The translations under genes were made by a program, and so were the position numbers. A DNA stretch of 64,000 nucleotides. Origin: Aquimarina sp. MAR_2010_214 (GTDB lineage: Bacteria; Bacteroidota; Bacteroidia; Flavobacteriales; Flavobacteriaceae). The DNA lies in the NCBI RefSeq assembly GCF_002846555.1, contig NZ_PJMS01000001.1:3658001-3722000 (forward strand), written 5' to 3'. Shown here piece by piece: positions 1 through 9,122 of this stretch. Every line of letters starts with the position of its first letter. Positions within the stretch are counted from its first letter, which is position 1. The notes under the pieces were generated by a model. It was given only the letters and a program-made list of their open reading frames with translations, was not told where the DNA came from and searched no databases.

Positions 1-320
1 AAGAAGGAAATACTAAAGGATTAGAGATTTTTGATGTTGACGTCGTACGATTCAATAATGAAGTAAAAGTACCACAGATAGGCTGGAACCAGATAGAATC
101 TCTCGATTCACCTTTGTTTGAAGGGATCTTAGAAAAAGAACATATCTATTTGGTGCACAGTTACTATGCGCCAATAACAGAAGATACAGTCGCGCAAACT
201 CATTATGGGGTAACGTATAGTACAGCTCTTCAGAAAGATAATTTTTATGGAACCCAGTTTCACCCAGAGAAAAGTAGTGTTGTAGGGGAGAAGATATTAG
301 AGAATTTTCTGAAACTGTAA
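1..320 (+). CDS. hisH: imidazole glycerol phosphate synthase subunit HisH, C-terminal part (5' truncated by window)
   Basis: The glutaminase subunit of IGP synthase releases ammonia from glutamine and passes it to HisF. The open frame runs in from the window edge (first complete codon at base 3) and ends at 320. Seen: the N-side segment EGNTKGLEIF and the VPQIGWNQ segment usual for HisH, then VHSYYAP, then GTQFHPEKS, whose His and Glu are the last two residues of the class-I amidotransferase triad. The catalytic Cys lies outside the window. The other his genes follow on the same strand, with a four-helix-bundle gene between this one and hisA. Identification is firm; only the start is missing. 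Confidence 0.95.
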   Translation, partial: EGNTKGLEIFDVDVVRFNNEVKVPQIGWNQIESLDSPLFEGILEKEHIYLVHSYYAPITEDTVAQTHYGVTYSTALQKDNFYGTQFHPEKSSVVGEKILENFLKL

Positions 321-325
321 AAATA

Positions 326-732
326 AAGTAATAAGTACAAAGTATTAAGTTATAGTATGAATCAATTTGAGAATTTAAATGTTTGGAAGAAGTCAATGGA
401 TTTAGTTTGCGAGGTATATAAACTAATGAAGCTTCTTCCTGATAATGAAAGATATGGTTTAATATCACAAATAAAAAGGTGTTCAGTTTCGATACCATCA
501 AATATTGCAGAAGGTGCTGGAAGAAATTCATCAAAAGAATTTATTCATTTTTTGAGTATAGCTAATGGATCAACTTGTGAGTTAGAAACACAATTGCTTT
601 TAACTGTTAAACTGGATTTTATAAATAAGGATCAAATAGATGTATTACTCAATTCCTGTAGAGAGATTAGAAATATGAATTATTCTCTTCAACGAAGCGT
701 TAAACAATCTTAGGACATAATACTTACTACTT
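326..732. repeat. imperfect inverted repeats bounding the four-helix-bundle gene
   Basis: AAGTAATAAGTA at 326-337 and TACTTACTACTT at 721-732 are reverse complements with one mismatch in 12. They lie 19 bases before and 7 bases after the small ORF at 357-713, within the otherwise short hisH-hisA gap. The arrangement looks like the ends of an inserted unit, but the repeats are short and AT-rich, so chance is possible. Confidence 0.45.
357..713 (+). CDS. four helix bundle protein (23S rRNA intervening-sequence / S23 family)
   Basis: A 118-residue protein of the S23 family. Seen: the N-terminal FENLNVWKKSMDL segment and the family core SVSIPSNIAEGAGRNSSKEF near residues 47-66, followed by two more helices. 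Relatives form pentameric four-helix barrels; one branch lies in 23S rRNA intervening sequences and another (Avd) serves diversity-generating retroelements, but most free-standing copies in Bacteroidota have no known role. It sits between hisH and hisA on the same strand and is bounded by short inverted repeats. No template repeat or reverse transcriptase is nearby, so a DGR role is not supported. It is probably a passenger in the his operon rather than a histidine gene. Confidence 0.85.
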   Translation: MNQFENLNVWKKSMDLVCEVYKLMKLLPDNERYGLISQIKRCSVSIPSNIAEGAGRNSSKEFIHFLSIANGSTCELETQLLLTVKLDFINKDQIDVLLNSCREIRNMNYSLQRSVKQS

Positions 733-746
733 AAGACAATAAAATT

Positions 747-1475
747 ATGAGAATAATACCAGCAATAGATATTATCGACGGAAAATGCGTTCGTCTTTCT
801 AAGGGAGATTATAACACAAAAAAAATATATAATGAAAACCCATTAGAAGTAGCTAAGGAGTTTGAAGCTCATGGAATCGAATACCTACATTTGGTAGACC
901 TTGATGGAGCAAAGTCTAAGCACATAGTCAATCATAAAGTTTTAGAACAAATCGCATCAAGAACAAGTTTGAAAATTGATTTTGGAGGAGGTCTTAAGAC
1001 TGATGATGATCTTAGAATCGCTTTTGAGAGCGGAGCAAATCAAATTACCGGTGGAAGTATTGCTGTAAAAGATCCTGATATTTTTATATCGTGGTTACAA
1101 AAATTCGGAACAGATAAGATTATTTTGGGGGCAGATGCAAATAATGAAAAGATAGCAGTAAGTGGATGGCAGGAAGAAAGTGATAAAGAGTTAATTCCAT
1201 TTATTCAGGAGTATCAAAAAGAAGGAATAACTTATGTGATTTGTACTGATATTAGTAAAGATGGAATGTTACAAGGGCCGTCATTTGAACTGTATAGTAG
1301 GATTCTATCTCAAACAGATAACCTTAAGCTAATTGCATCAGGAGGAATATCTACTTTTGACGAATTACCAAAACTGGCAGAGCTCGGTTGTGAAGGAACT
1401 ATTATTGGAAAAGCGATTTATGAAAACAGAATTAGTCTGAAACAATTAGAAGAATACATCCTGTTAAAAGCATGA
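747..1475 (+). CDS. hisA: phosphoribosylformimino-5-aminoimidazole carboxamide ribotide isomerase HisA
   Basis: Catalyses the Amadori-type isomerisation of ProFAR to PRFAR, the fourth step of histidine synthesis. The 242 residues match the family's usual (beta/alpha)8-barrel length. The start reads MRIIPAID with the general base Asp8; the second catalytic Asp is at about residue 130 in LGADANNEK. Phosphate-binding loops are seen as DFGGGLKT and ASGGIST. The ATG at 747 gives the family-standard N terminus. hisF follows after about 115 bases that hold no convincing gene, so this is one his transcription unit. Confidence 0.97.
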   Translation: MRIIPAIDIIDGKCVRLSKGDYNTKKIYNENPLEVAKEFEAHGIEYLHLVDLDGAKSKHIVNHKVLEQIASRTSLKIDFGGGLKTDDDLRIAFESGANQITGGSIAVKDPDIFISWLQKFGTDKIILGADANNEKIAVSGWQEESDKELIPFIQEYQKEGITYVICTDISKDGMLQGPSFELYSRILSQTDNLKLIASGGISTFDELPKLAELGCEGTIIGKAIYENRISLKQLEEYILLKA

Positions 1476-1595
1476 AAAAGTGAATCAAGAGATGGCTAAA
1501 GAGCTTATTGAAAAGCAACTTTTTGAAAAATTAAAGTCTATAGTAAATAAGGAATAGTAGCGTCCAGAACTCATATTTGAGTAAAAAAAATGATT

Positions 1596-2351
1596 ATGTT
1601 AACAAAGAGAATTATACCATGTTTAGATATCAAAAACGGACGAACCGTAAAAGGAGTCAATTTTGTAAATCTACGAGATGCGGGAGATCCTGTAGAACTT
1701 GCTGATGCATATTCTAAAGCAGGTGCTGATGAATTAGTGTTTTTGGATATCTCTGCAACAGAAGAACGTCGTAAAACATTAGCAGAATTAGTGCTTAAAG
1801 TAGCAGAAAAAGTGAATATTCCTTTTACTGTAGGTGGAGGGATTTCATCTATTGAAGATGTAGATGTTTTGTTGCAAAACGGAGCAGATAAAGTATCTAT
1901 AAATTCATCGGCAGTAAAAAATCCACAATTAATTAATGACCTAGCAGGAAAATTCGGATCACAATGCATTACTGTAGCTATAGATGCAAAACAAATCGAT
2001 GGTAATTGGATAGTACACTTAGTTGGTGGTAAAGTACCTACAGAATTGGATTTGTTTGATTGGGCAAAAGAAGTAGAAAAACGAGGAGCGGGAGAGATAT
2101 TATTTACATCTATGGATCATGATGGTACCAAGGATGGATTTGCAAATGAAGCATTGTCGACACTGTCAAGAGAGCTAAATATCCCCATAATTGCTTCTGG
2201 TGGAGCAGGAAAAGTTCAACATTTTGTGGATACGTTTAAAGAAGGTAGAGCAGATGCAGCTTTAGCAGCAAGTGTTTTTCATTTTAAAGAAATAGAAATT
2301 AGAAATTTAAAGCAAGAATTAGAGGATAATCAAATCCCTGTAAGACTATAA
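1596..2351 (+). CDS. hisF: imidazole glycerol phosphate synthase cyclase subunit HisF
   Basis: The cyclase subunit joins PRFAR and HisH-derived ammonia to make imidazole glycerol phosphate and AICAR. The ATG at 1596 gives [11 protein letters not shown], 251 residues, with catalytic Asp11 and Asp130 (VAIDAK) at the standard family positions. An in-frame ATG at 1590 would add only two residues and cannot be excluded. Glycine-rich phosphate sites TVGGGI and ASGGAG are seen. Acts as a HisF-HisH heterodimer; its partner lies upstream in the same unit. Confidence 0.96.
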   Translation: MLTKRIIPCLDIKNGRTVKGVNFVNLRDAGDPVELADAYSKAGADELVFLDISATEERRKTLAELVLKVAEKVNIPFTVGGGISSIEDVDVLLQNGADKVSINSSAVKNPQLINDLAGKFGSQCITVAIDAKQIDGNWIVHLVGGKVPTELDLFDWAKEVEKRGAGEILFTSMDHDGTKDGFANEALSTLSRELNIPIIASGGAGKVQHFVDTFKEGRADAALAASVFHFKEIEIRNLKQELEDNQIPVRL

Positions 2352-2413
2352 AATTATAAACGAGGTTTTAGGCAATTATATATTGAACTTGTTAAAACCA
2401 TTTTAAAAAAGAT

Positions 2414-3010
2414 ATGGAAATAGATTTTAATAAAAATAACGATGGACTTGTTCCTGCAATTATTCAAGATGAATTAACCAAAAATGTATTAATGCTTGGA
2501 TATATGAATCAGGAGGCATACAATAAGACTATAGAAACCAAAAAAGTAACTTTTTTTAGTCGTAGTAAAAATAAATTATGGAAAAAAGGTGAAGAAAGTG
2601 GTAACATTTTGAATCTAGTAGACATAAAGAGTGATTGCGATAATGATACGCTTTTGATTAGAGTCAATCCAGTAGGCCCAACTTGTCATAAAGGATCAGA
2701 TACTTGCTGGAATGAAGATAATGTACAATCTTTCGGATTCTTATCAGAACTAGAAGATGTAATTAGAAATAGAAAAGAAAATCAGGAGGATTCAACATCA
2801 TATGTAGCATCGTTATTTAGAAAAGGAATTAATAAAGTGGCACAAAAGGTAGGAGAGGAAGCTGTAGAAGTAGTTATAGAGGCAAAGGATGATAATGAAG
2901 AATTGTTCTTAAACGAAAGCGCTGATTTATTATTTCATTATTTGATACTATTACAGGCAAAAGGATATGAACTAAAAGATATTGTAGAGGTTTTAAAATC
3001 AAGGTCTTAG
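2414..3010 (+). CDS. hisIE: bifunctional phosphoribosyl-AMP cyclohydrolase / phosphoribosyl-ATP pyrophosphatase HisIE
   Basis: Carries out steps two and three of histidine synthesis. The N-terminal PRA-CH half (about residues 1-105) has FFSRSKNKLWKKGEESGN, the metal motif DCDND, and the zinc-site cysteines in GPTCHKG and DTCW. The C-terminal PRA-PH half (about 110-198) shows LFRKGINKVAQKVGEEAVE and the acidic ESADLLFH helix. At 198 residues it has the normal size of the bifunctional form. It is the last his gene in the window; a 184-base gap separates it from a surface-protein operon. Confidence 0.96.
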   Translation: MEIDFNKNNDGLVPAIIQDELTKNVLMLGYMNQEAYNKTIETKKVTFFSRSKNKLWKKGEESGNILNLVDIKSDCDNDTLLIRVNPVGPTCHKGSDTCWNEDNVQSFGFLSELEDVIRNRKENQEDSTSYVASLFRKGINKVAQKVGEEAVEVVIEAKDDNEELFLNESADLLFHYLILLQAKGYELKDIVEVLKSRS

Positions 3011-3076
3011 TTTTTGTACGACTAGGTTGTGTAAGAAAACTATTTTAGGTTATGGTTTTAAAGTATAAAATTTATA

Positions 3077-3084
3077 TATATTTG
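3077..3084 (+). promoter_or_regulatory. possible -7 element (TATATTTG) before the T9SS surface operon
   Basis: TATATTTG fits the Bacteroidota -7 consensus TAnnTTTG in the 184-base gap after hisIE. No good TTG at -33 was found, so support is partial. A transcript from here would have a leader of about 107 bases. Confidence 0.35.
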
Positions 3085-3194
3085 TGATTAAATTTTTCCT
3101 GCCCTATATAAAATCTGCATATAATTGTAAGATTTGTATCAATATTTTTAGTAAAATATTTTTGATGTCAAATATTTATTAAATAAAATCAATT

Positions 3195-5945
3195 TTGAAA
3201 TATACTAGCAAATTACTATTTCTATTATTTACCATATCCTTAATGACACAAAGAGTACATTCTCAATGTAATCTGGGTTTAATCTCTATAGAAAAGTGTA
3301 ATATGGAGAATATAGACTTCGATGGAGTTAATGGACCTGATGGGATTATCAACATATATACAGAGACAGGCACAACTCCTGCAGATGGTAAATGGACTAT
3401 AGACCCAAAATTTGTTTCAGCATTCGATGTTGTAACAGGTAAATTATTTATGTGGGAGCTCAAAAAAGCCACGACAACAGCTACACAAAATGATTATTTT
3501 TTCGAATTAAAGAATACAACTTGTGGAGATGTTCCTGTTAGAACAGCAAGATTAATTCTAGGCCCATATTCTGGGGTAGCACTACCTCCTTCAGGACCAC
3601 TTAATGTGAATGCTCAAGGCTGTGATTTTGAAGGTTTTGATTTGTTTAGTGCGTTTGCATTAGATAAGAATACACCATCTCCACATTTGAATGGAAAATG
3701 GACATACAATGGTTCAAGTAGTAGTTTTAAAAGTGTTAATAGTGATGGTTCTCTTATGGTAGAAATACCGTACCAACCTGGGGTACCTTTGGTAGATCAG
3801 GAGGTTTTCGAATTGACTTACACTGTTTCTGGTATGGCGGGGTGCTCTCCTCCACAACAAACTACCATTCGAGTTGCGATGGTAAGACAGGTGAAATCAG
3901 GAACTTCAGAGCCAATAGATATTTGCGAAGACGATTTATTAGCTGGGGTTTTTGATACAGATATAGATTTAAGAGACGATAAGTTTTTAAAAGGAGAAGA
4001 TATAGAAGGGATCTGGTTATCAGAACCTACAGGTCAAATTGATAATGAGCAGGATTCCAAGATTAATTTAAGAACAATTTATAACAATTTGATTGATAAT
4101 GGTAATAATCTACGTTTTGGATGCGAAAATTTTAAATTCGTTTATTCGGTAGAACAGCGTTCAGCAGTATGCAGTAATATGGAAACTATAGTTAGTTTTA
4201 CTTTATTTGAACAATTAAGACCATTTAATCAAGTTAACCCTCCTCCAAAAATATGTGCAAATCAAGGGCCTGGAAATTTGGATTTGTTTAGTTTATTAAA
4301 ATTTACGAAAGAAGGCCGTTTTGATTTTATCTATAAAAATGAAAGTTATGTAAATTGGAGATTAGTTTCTGGTGATTCTAATTTAGGATTAAAAGAGAGA
4401 GGGAATCCGCAATTTACTCATTTAGGAACCATTACTACTTTAGGAGCAAAACCAGGAACTTATGTTTTTGAGTACGGAGTGAGTCCAAAAATAAACTGTA
4501 TGGAACCTGGTGATGATTGTGATCCATTTGCTTTAAATGGAGGAGCAAATTGCAAACACCCATGCAATATCATTACTGCTAGAGTAGAGATTGAGATCTT
4601 GGCATTTGACTATGCAGGAGAAGATACAAAAGATATTAATTTATGTGAATCCCAAGGGCAGGTTGATCTTAGGAGCTTATTAAAAACAAATGGTAATACA
4701 ATAGTAACTACAGGAGTATGGACAAATTCAACAGGAGGTGTAATTGATAATATGTTTGTTTTTCCTAGTATAAGTAGTGATCAAACATTTGACTTTACAT
4801 ATACAACTACAAGTTCTGAAGGTTGTATAGAAACTTCAAATTTAAAATTTACAATATTTAAGAAGCCAAATGCTGGAGAAAATGGAACTGCAACCTTATG
4901 TTCTGATAATTTAACGATAACACTTTTTAATCTTTTAGGGAGTAATCCAGATACAACAGGAACTTGGTCAGGGCCTTTTGGATATACTTCACCAGATCAT
5001 TTAGGTGTTTTTGATTCTGGTAATGTTTTACTACCAGTTTTAGGGGCAGGAGAATATATATATGTAGTGCCTGGTAATGCAGGGTGTTTTACACCAGATC
5101 AATCAACGGTAACAATTACAATTGTAGAACCAGTAGAAATTGGTAATGATAGGAGTGAAACGTTCTGTAAAATAGATGGTAGAGTAAATTTATATTCGCT
5201 TTTAGACAGAGATACTCCTCGTACCGGGATTTTTGAAGATACCGATAATACAGACGCATTAAGTACAGATGGAGTAGTAGAGTTCGAGACATTAACAAAC
5301 AATATTTATAATTTTAGATATATAATAACAAATACACAGCCTTGTGATCAGTCTTCTTTAAATGTAGCGATACAAATCGTGGATTTACCAACTCCTAATG
5401 TGCCATCTCAAGAGTTTTGTATTCTTGATGCGGCTAGATTAGAGGATATTGAAGTTGATGTTTTAAACTATAACTGGTATACTACTTTAGAAAGTGAAAT
5501 CCCTATTATAGATAATCCCTTGCTTTTTGATAATCAGGTATATTATATTGCTACAGTTGATGCAAATAATTGCGAATCCGAACGTCTTGAAGTTTTGATA
5601 AATATACTAAATACTGGAGAGAGGTTTACAAATGGTGAATTGTGTACTCTTGATTTTCAGGATGGAGTATCACCAAATGGTGATAGTCAGAACGATACTT
5701 TTGATTTGTTGATAGAGGAAGTATATAATATTCCAGAGGCATTCCCTGATTTTGATCTAAAAATATACAATAGATATGGTAGCCTTGTCTATGAAGGAAA
5801 TCTTAATACAGAAGAGTTTAGAGGAGAAAGTAATGTGTCAGTACAGCTAGGAGATGACCTTCCTTCAGGAACATACTTTTATGTTTTTGTTCCAAACTTT
5901 GAAAACAATTTACCGATACAAGGAAGTTTTTACCTAAGCAGATAA
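3195..5945 (+). CDS. large secreted protein with gliding-motility-associated (T9SS type-B) C-terminal sorting domain
   Basis: A 916-residue exported surface protein. The start is a TTG at 3195: it alone supplies a signal peptide (MKYTSKLLFLLFTISL..., cleavage near VHSQ), as the next ATG falls inside that peptide. The body is built of loosely repeated beta-rich units with spaced cysteines. The last ~85 residues (GVSPNGDSQNDTF, then LKIYNRYGSLVYEG and LPSGTYFYVF) are the type-B sorting domain that sends proteins through the type IX system. The PorP/SprF and OmpA genes follow within 5 and 0 bases, the usual company of type-B cargo. The function of the mature part is unknown; adhesion is an inference. 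Confidence 0.88.
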   Translation: MKYTSKLLFLLFTISLMTQRVHSQCNLGLISIEKCNMENIDFDGVNGPDGIINIYTETGTTPADGKWTIDPKFVSAFDVVTGKLFMWELKKATTTATQNDYFFELKNTTCGDVPVRTARLILGPYSGVALPPSGPLNVNAQGCDFEGFDLFSAFALDKNTPSPHLNGKWTYNGSSSSFKSVNSDGSLMVEIPYQPGVPLVDQEVFELTYTVSGMAGCSPPQQTTIRVAMVRQVKSGTSEPIDICEDDLLAGVFDTDIDLRDDKFLKGEDIEGIWLSEPTGQIDNEQDSKINLRTIYNNLIDNGNNLRFGCENFKFVYSVEQRSAVCSNMETIVSFTLFEQLRPFNQVNPPPKICANQGPGNLDLFSLLKFTKEGRFDFIYKNESYVNWRLVSGDSNLGLKERGNPQFTHLGTITTLGAKPGTYVFEYGVSPKINCMEPGDDCDPFALNGGANCKHPCNIITARVEIEILAFDYAGEDTKDINLCESQGQVDLRSLLKTNGNTIVTTGVWTNSTGGVIDNMFVFPSISSDQTFDFTYTTTSSEGCIETSNLKFTIFKKPNAGENGTATLCSDNLTITLFNLLGSNPDTTGTWSGPFGYTSPDHLGVFDSGNVLLPVLGAGEYIYVVPGNAGCFTPDQSTVTITIVEPVEIGNDRSETFCKIDGRVNLYSLLDRDTPRTGIFEDTDNTDALSTDGVVEFETLTNNIYNFRYIITNTQPCDQSSLNVAIQIVDLPTPNVPSQEFCILDAARLEDIEVDVLNYNWYTTLESEIPIIDNPLLFDNQVYYIATVDANNCESERLEVLINILNTGERFTNGELCTLDFQDGVSPNGDSQNDTFDLLIEEVYNIPEAFPDFDLKIYNRYGSLVYEGNLNTEEFRGESNVSVQLGDDLPSGTYFYVFVPNFENNLPIQGSFYLSR

Positions 5946-5949
5946 ACCA

Positions 5950-6867
5950 ATGAAATTGAAGTTAGTTTTTGTAATGTCAATAATTTTCTGCTCGGTAATC
6001 TATGCCCAGCAGGAACCACAATATTCTCAATATATGTATAATATGAGTACGGTTAATCCCGCATATGCTACAGGTCAAAGTGGTTTGATTTCGACCGGAT
6101 TGTTATACAGGAGACAATGGACAGGTGTTGAAGGAGCGCCGCAAACGGCCAATATATTTGCTAATGTTCCTATGAGTGAAAAAATTGAGCTAAGTGTGAA
6201 TTATGTAAATGACAGGATAGGAGATGCTATACCGGTAAAGAATGATTACATAAATCTTGATTTTGCGTATGTCACAAGGATTTCTGATCAGACTCGATTA
6301 TCATATGGACTAAAAGCAGGTATTAATAACTTTAAAATTGATCCTTCTGGTTCTGATGTAGCTAATGACCCTGCGTTTGCAGATAATACATCTACTACAC
6401 AATTAAACATTGGAGCAGGATTATATTTGTTTACCAATAATTTTTATGCAGGTATATCTTCGCCTAATTTACTTCCTAGTGATATAGATATTGATGGTAT
6501 TGGTGTAGCTCAAACAAAAACGCATATTTATGGTATTGCTGGTTATGTTTTTGACTTTGTTGATGAAGTAAAATTAAAACCTTCAATGGTTATTAAGCAG
6601 GTTATAGATTCTCCCTTAACCTTTGATCTTTCGCTAAACTCTTTGATTTATGATAAATTTGAATTAGGAGTGTCATATCGATATACAGACTCATTTATTG
6701 CTTTAGCTGGTTTTAATATTACAAAAAACCTAAAAGTTGGATATTCCTATGATTTTAGTGTTAGTGATTTAAGTGGTTATAATAATGGAAGTCATGAAAT
6801 TGTTATATTATTTAATTTTGATCTTCTTAAGTTTAGTAATAAATATTCCTCTCCAAGATTTTTCTAG
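5950..6867 (+). CDS. PorP/SprF family type IX secretion outer-membrane protein
   Basis: A 305-residue predicted outer-membrane beta-barrel. Seen: a signal peptide ending near SVIYAQQ, the family opening QEPQYSQYMYNMSTVNPAYATG, then RRQWTGVEGAPQTANIF, and alternating beta strands to a final aromatic FF. SprF-like members are known to help type-B cargo reach or stay on the cell surface. It lies 4 bases after the cargo gene and directly abuts the OmpA gene, so the trio is almost certainly one operon. Many paralogs occur per flavobacterial genome, so no symbol is assigned. Confidence 0.92.
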   Translation: MKLKLVFVMSIIFCSVIYAQQEPQYSQYMYNMSTVNPAYATGQSGLISTGLLYRRQWTGVEGAPQTANIFANVPMSEKIELSVNYVNDRIGDAIPVKNDYINLDFAYVTRISDQTRLSYGLKAGINNFKIDPSGSDVANDPAFADNTSTTQLNIGAGLYLFTNNFYAGISSPNLLPSDIDIDGIGVAQTKTHIYGIAGYVFDFVDEVKLKPSMVIKQVIDSPLTFDLSLNSLIYDKFELGVSYRYTDSFIALAGFNITKNLKVGYSYDFSVSDLSGYNNGSHEIVILFNFDLLKFSNKYSSPRFF

Positions 6868-8946
6868 ATGACAAAAGCTAAGATATTATTGATAATAACT
6901 GTACTGATTACTCAGTTTGCCTTTTCACAACAAAAAAGCAGAGCAGATCGTTTTTTTGAAAAAGGAGATTATATAAATGCTGCACTGCAATATGAAGAAG
7001 AGTTAAATAAAGAAGGGTATACAAAACATATTCTTAAAAACATTACCACTTCATACTATAATACGTTTCAATTTAGAAAAGCATATAGATATTTAAAAAT
7101 ATTGACTTCAGGTAAATTTTATGATAAAGATAAAACATACCATAATCAGTATAATTTTATGATGTACCAGGTGCTTTCCGCATTAGGAGAATATGAAAAA
7201 TCTGTAAAGTACCTTTCTGTATACAAGTCAAACAATACAGTGAGAGACTTTAGTGCCTCTGATGCAATTTCTACAATAGAGGATTTTAAATTAAAAGATG
7301 ATGATTATACTATAGGGAGTGCTGTTTTTAACTCAGAAGCTTCAGAATTTGGTGCTGTTAGGAGAGATAGCATCCTTTATTTTACTACAGATAGACGTCC
7401 TTACAGCCCTTTGGATAAGAATTATAGATGGACACATCGACCGTTTTTGGATATATATAAAGTAAGGGTAGATCAGAATAATAAACCTGTTTCTGAAATT
7501 GAAACTATTTCAAAAGAAATTAATTCAAAACTTCATGAAGGTAATTTTTGTTTTACTGCCGACGGAAATACAATCTACTTGTCAAAAAGTAATTCTGAAA
7601 AGGGAAAAAAGAAATTTGATAGTATTAATAATAACGCAATTCATTTATATAAGGCCGTTAAGGTTGATGGTAAGTGGGGCAAACCTGATAAATTAGAATT
7701 TAATGATGTAAATTATTCTGTTGAGCACCCGTCATTAAGTGCAAATGGAGATATGTTATATTTTAGTTCGAATATGCCTGGAGGATATGGGGATTTTGAT
7801 ATTTATTTTGTTACAGTAAATCAAGATGGTACATATGGTAAGCCAACTAATTTAGGACCAACGATTAATACCGAAAATAGAGAGCAGTTTCCATTTATTT
7901 CTGAAAAAGGTCATTTGTTTTTTTCTTCAAATGGTCATTTAGGATTAGGTATGATGGATATATTTGTTTCAGAACTACGAAAAGAAAAGCTAATTAGGCC
8001 CATTAACTTGGGAGCGCCAATTAATTCTAGCTACGATGATTTTTCTATAACTTATTATAATGAGACAGATGGTTTTTTTGCATCAAACCGAAAAAAGGTG
8101 GGAGATGATATTTATACCTTTTCTCAGATTGGAGATATTTTCCCACGTGAATATAGAACACGTTTTGAAGTTCGGGATTATGCAACCGATAATTATATAG
8201 CCAATCCAGATGTTGTTTTGTATAATAATGACAATGTAAAGGTATATGAGAGTCAATTAGATTCTATTGCAGCTTTTGATATTAAAATATTCCCTGGAAG
8301 ATATAACTTTAAAGCTTCTGCAGATAAGTATAAAACCAGAACTAAACCATTGATGGTAAAGGATAAAGATGAAGAAACCTACATCATTTACTTGGATAGA
8401 GCAAAGGATATTGTGGTGACAGATGATGAAAAGAGAATACAGATTAGTGACAGTACTAATATCAATGAGCGTACTAGAATCAGTGAATCTAATACAGAAC
8501 GTGAAAAAGAAGAAATAACCAAAACCAGACTTAGAGAAATTCTTCTTGCAGATAAAGATGGTCCACCGGTTATTGAGAAGAATGGAAAACTTTATTTTGA
8601 TATGCCTCCAATTTATTTTGATTATGATAAATGGAATATACGGGCTGATTCTAAAAAAGTATTGGACAAACTTGCAGCAAAGTTAGAGCGATATAAAACT
8701 GTTTATATTAATATAAGTTCTCATACCGATAGTAGAGGTACAGATTCATATAATCAAGTGTTATCGGCAAAAAGAGCTGAATCTACCCGTAATTATCTTG
8801 CTTTAGTGGGGTATGTAAATGCAAGGAGAATGCAGTTTGTTGGATTTGGAGAATCTCAACCTCTAATTGACTGCGATAGTAAAGCGTGTACAGAAGAAGA
8901 TCATCAAACCAATAGGAGGAGTGATTTTGAAATTATTAAGTATTAA
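6868..8946 (+). CDS. OmpA family protein with TPR and PD40-type propeller repeats (PorE-like)
   Basis: A 692-residue envelope protein. Domains in order: signal peptide (cleavage near AFSQQ), TPR-like helices (about 25-130), WD40-like PD40 repeats (about 150-420, e.g. PSLSANGDMLYFSSNMPGG), a carboxypeptidase-regulatory-like beta domain (about 430-510), and an OmpA peptidoglycan-binding domain (about 575-692, with SSHTDSRGTDSYNQVLSAKRAES and TNRRSDFEI). This architecture matches PorE-type proteins that tie T9SS components to peptidoglycan. The ATG follows the PorP/SprF stop codon with no gap, implying translational coupling. The exact client is presumably the upstream type-B protein. Confidence 0.9.
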   Translation: MTKAKILLIITVLITQFAFSQQKSRADRFFEKGDYINAALQYEEELNKEGYTKHILKNITTSYYNTFQFRKAYRYLKILTSGKFYDKDKTYHNQYNFMMYQVLSALGEYEKSVKYLSVYKSNNTVRDFSASDAISTIEDFKLKDDDYTIGSAVFNSEASEFGAVRRDSILYFTTDRRPYSPLDKNYRWTHRPFLDIYKVRVDQNNKPVSEIETISKEINSKLHEGNFCFTADGNTIYLSKSNSEKGKKKFDSINNNAIHLYKAVKVDGKWGKPDKLEFNDVNYSVEHPSLSANGDMLYFSSNMPGGYGDFDIYFVTVNQDGTYGKPTNLGPTINTENREQFPFISEKGHLFFSSNGHLGLGMMDIFVSELRKEKLIRPINLGAPINSSYDDFSITYYNETDGFFASNRKKVGDDIYTFSQIGDIFPREYRTRFEVRDYATDNYIANPDVVLYNNDNVKVYESQLDSIAAFDIKIFPGRYNFKASADKYKTRTKPLMVKDKDEETYIIYLDRAKDIVVTDDEKRIQISDSTNINERTRISESNTEREKEEITKTRLREILLADKDGPPVIEKNGKLYFDMPPIYFDYDKWNIRADSKKVLDKLAAKLERYKTVYINISSHTDSRGTDSYNQVLSAKRAESTRNYLALVGYVNARRMQFVGFGESQPLIDCDSKACTEEDHQTNRRSDFEIIKY

Positions 8947-8972
8947 TAATTTATTGAAACGCATTATAATCT

Positions 8973-9004
8973 TTTGTTTTCTAATAAATTAAATTGTACT
9001 TTTG
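8973..9004 (+). promoter_or_regulatory. promoter of rpsA (TTTG-N20-TACTTTTG)
   Basis: TTTG at 8973-8976 and TACTTTTG at 8997-9004, 20 bases apart, match the Bacteroidota -33/-7 consensus. Transcription should begin near 9008, giving a leader of about 115 bases. This is the best promoter match in the window. Confidence 0.8.
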
Positions 9005-9008
9005 CACT

Positions 9009-9039
9009 CCTTTTTAGCGAGTAAGAGAGTGTAAAAAGG
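9009..9039 (+). promoter_or_regulatory. perfect 8-bp stem at the start of the rpsA leader
   Basis: CCTTTTTA (9009-9016) pairs exactly with TAAAAAGG (9032-9039) around a 15-base loop, at the predicted transcript start. It could stabilise the 5' end or take part in S1 autoregulation, which is known for E. coli rpsA but unproven here. Confidence 0.45.
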
Positions 9040-9122
9040 GTTATAAATAATTAATTTTAACGCTTCTGTATAATTTTCGCATTGATTCTCAATAATATAC
9101 AGGATACAAATTTTTATCTTCA

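Noticed and set aside
52..534. 160-codon open frame on the minus strand across hisH and the four-helix gene
   Set aside because: It runs antisense through two real coding regions with good family matches and shows no domain; a shadow frame.
326..732. Diversity-generating retroelement based on the Avd-like four-helix protein
   Set aside because: No reverse transcriptase, template repeat or variable repeat was found nearby.
1480..1557. 25-codon GTG-started frame between hisA and hisF (VNQEMAKELIEKQLFEKLK...)
   Set aside because: It looks peptide-like, but it is short, has no promoter or homolog known to me, and could be the remnant of a deleted gene; not enough to call.
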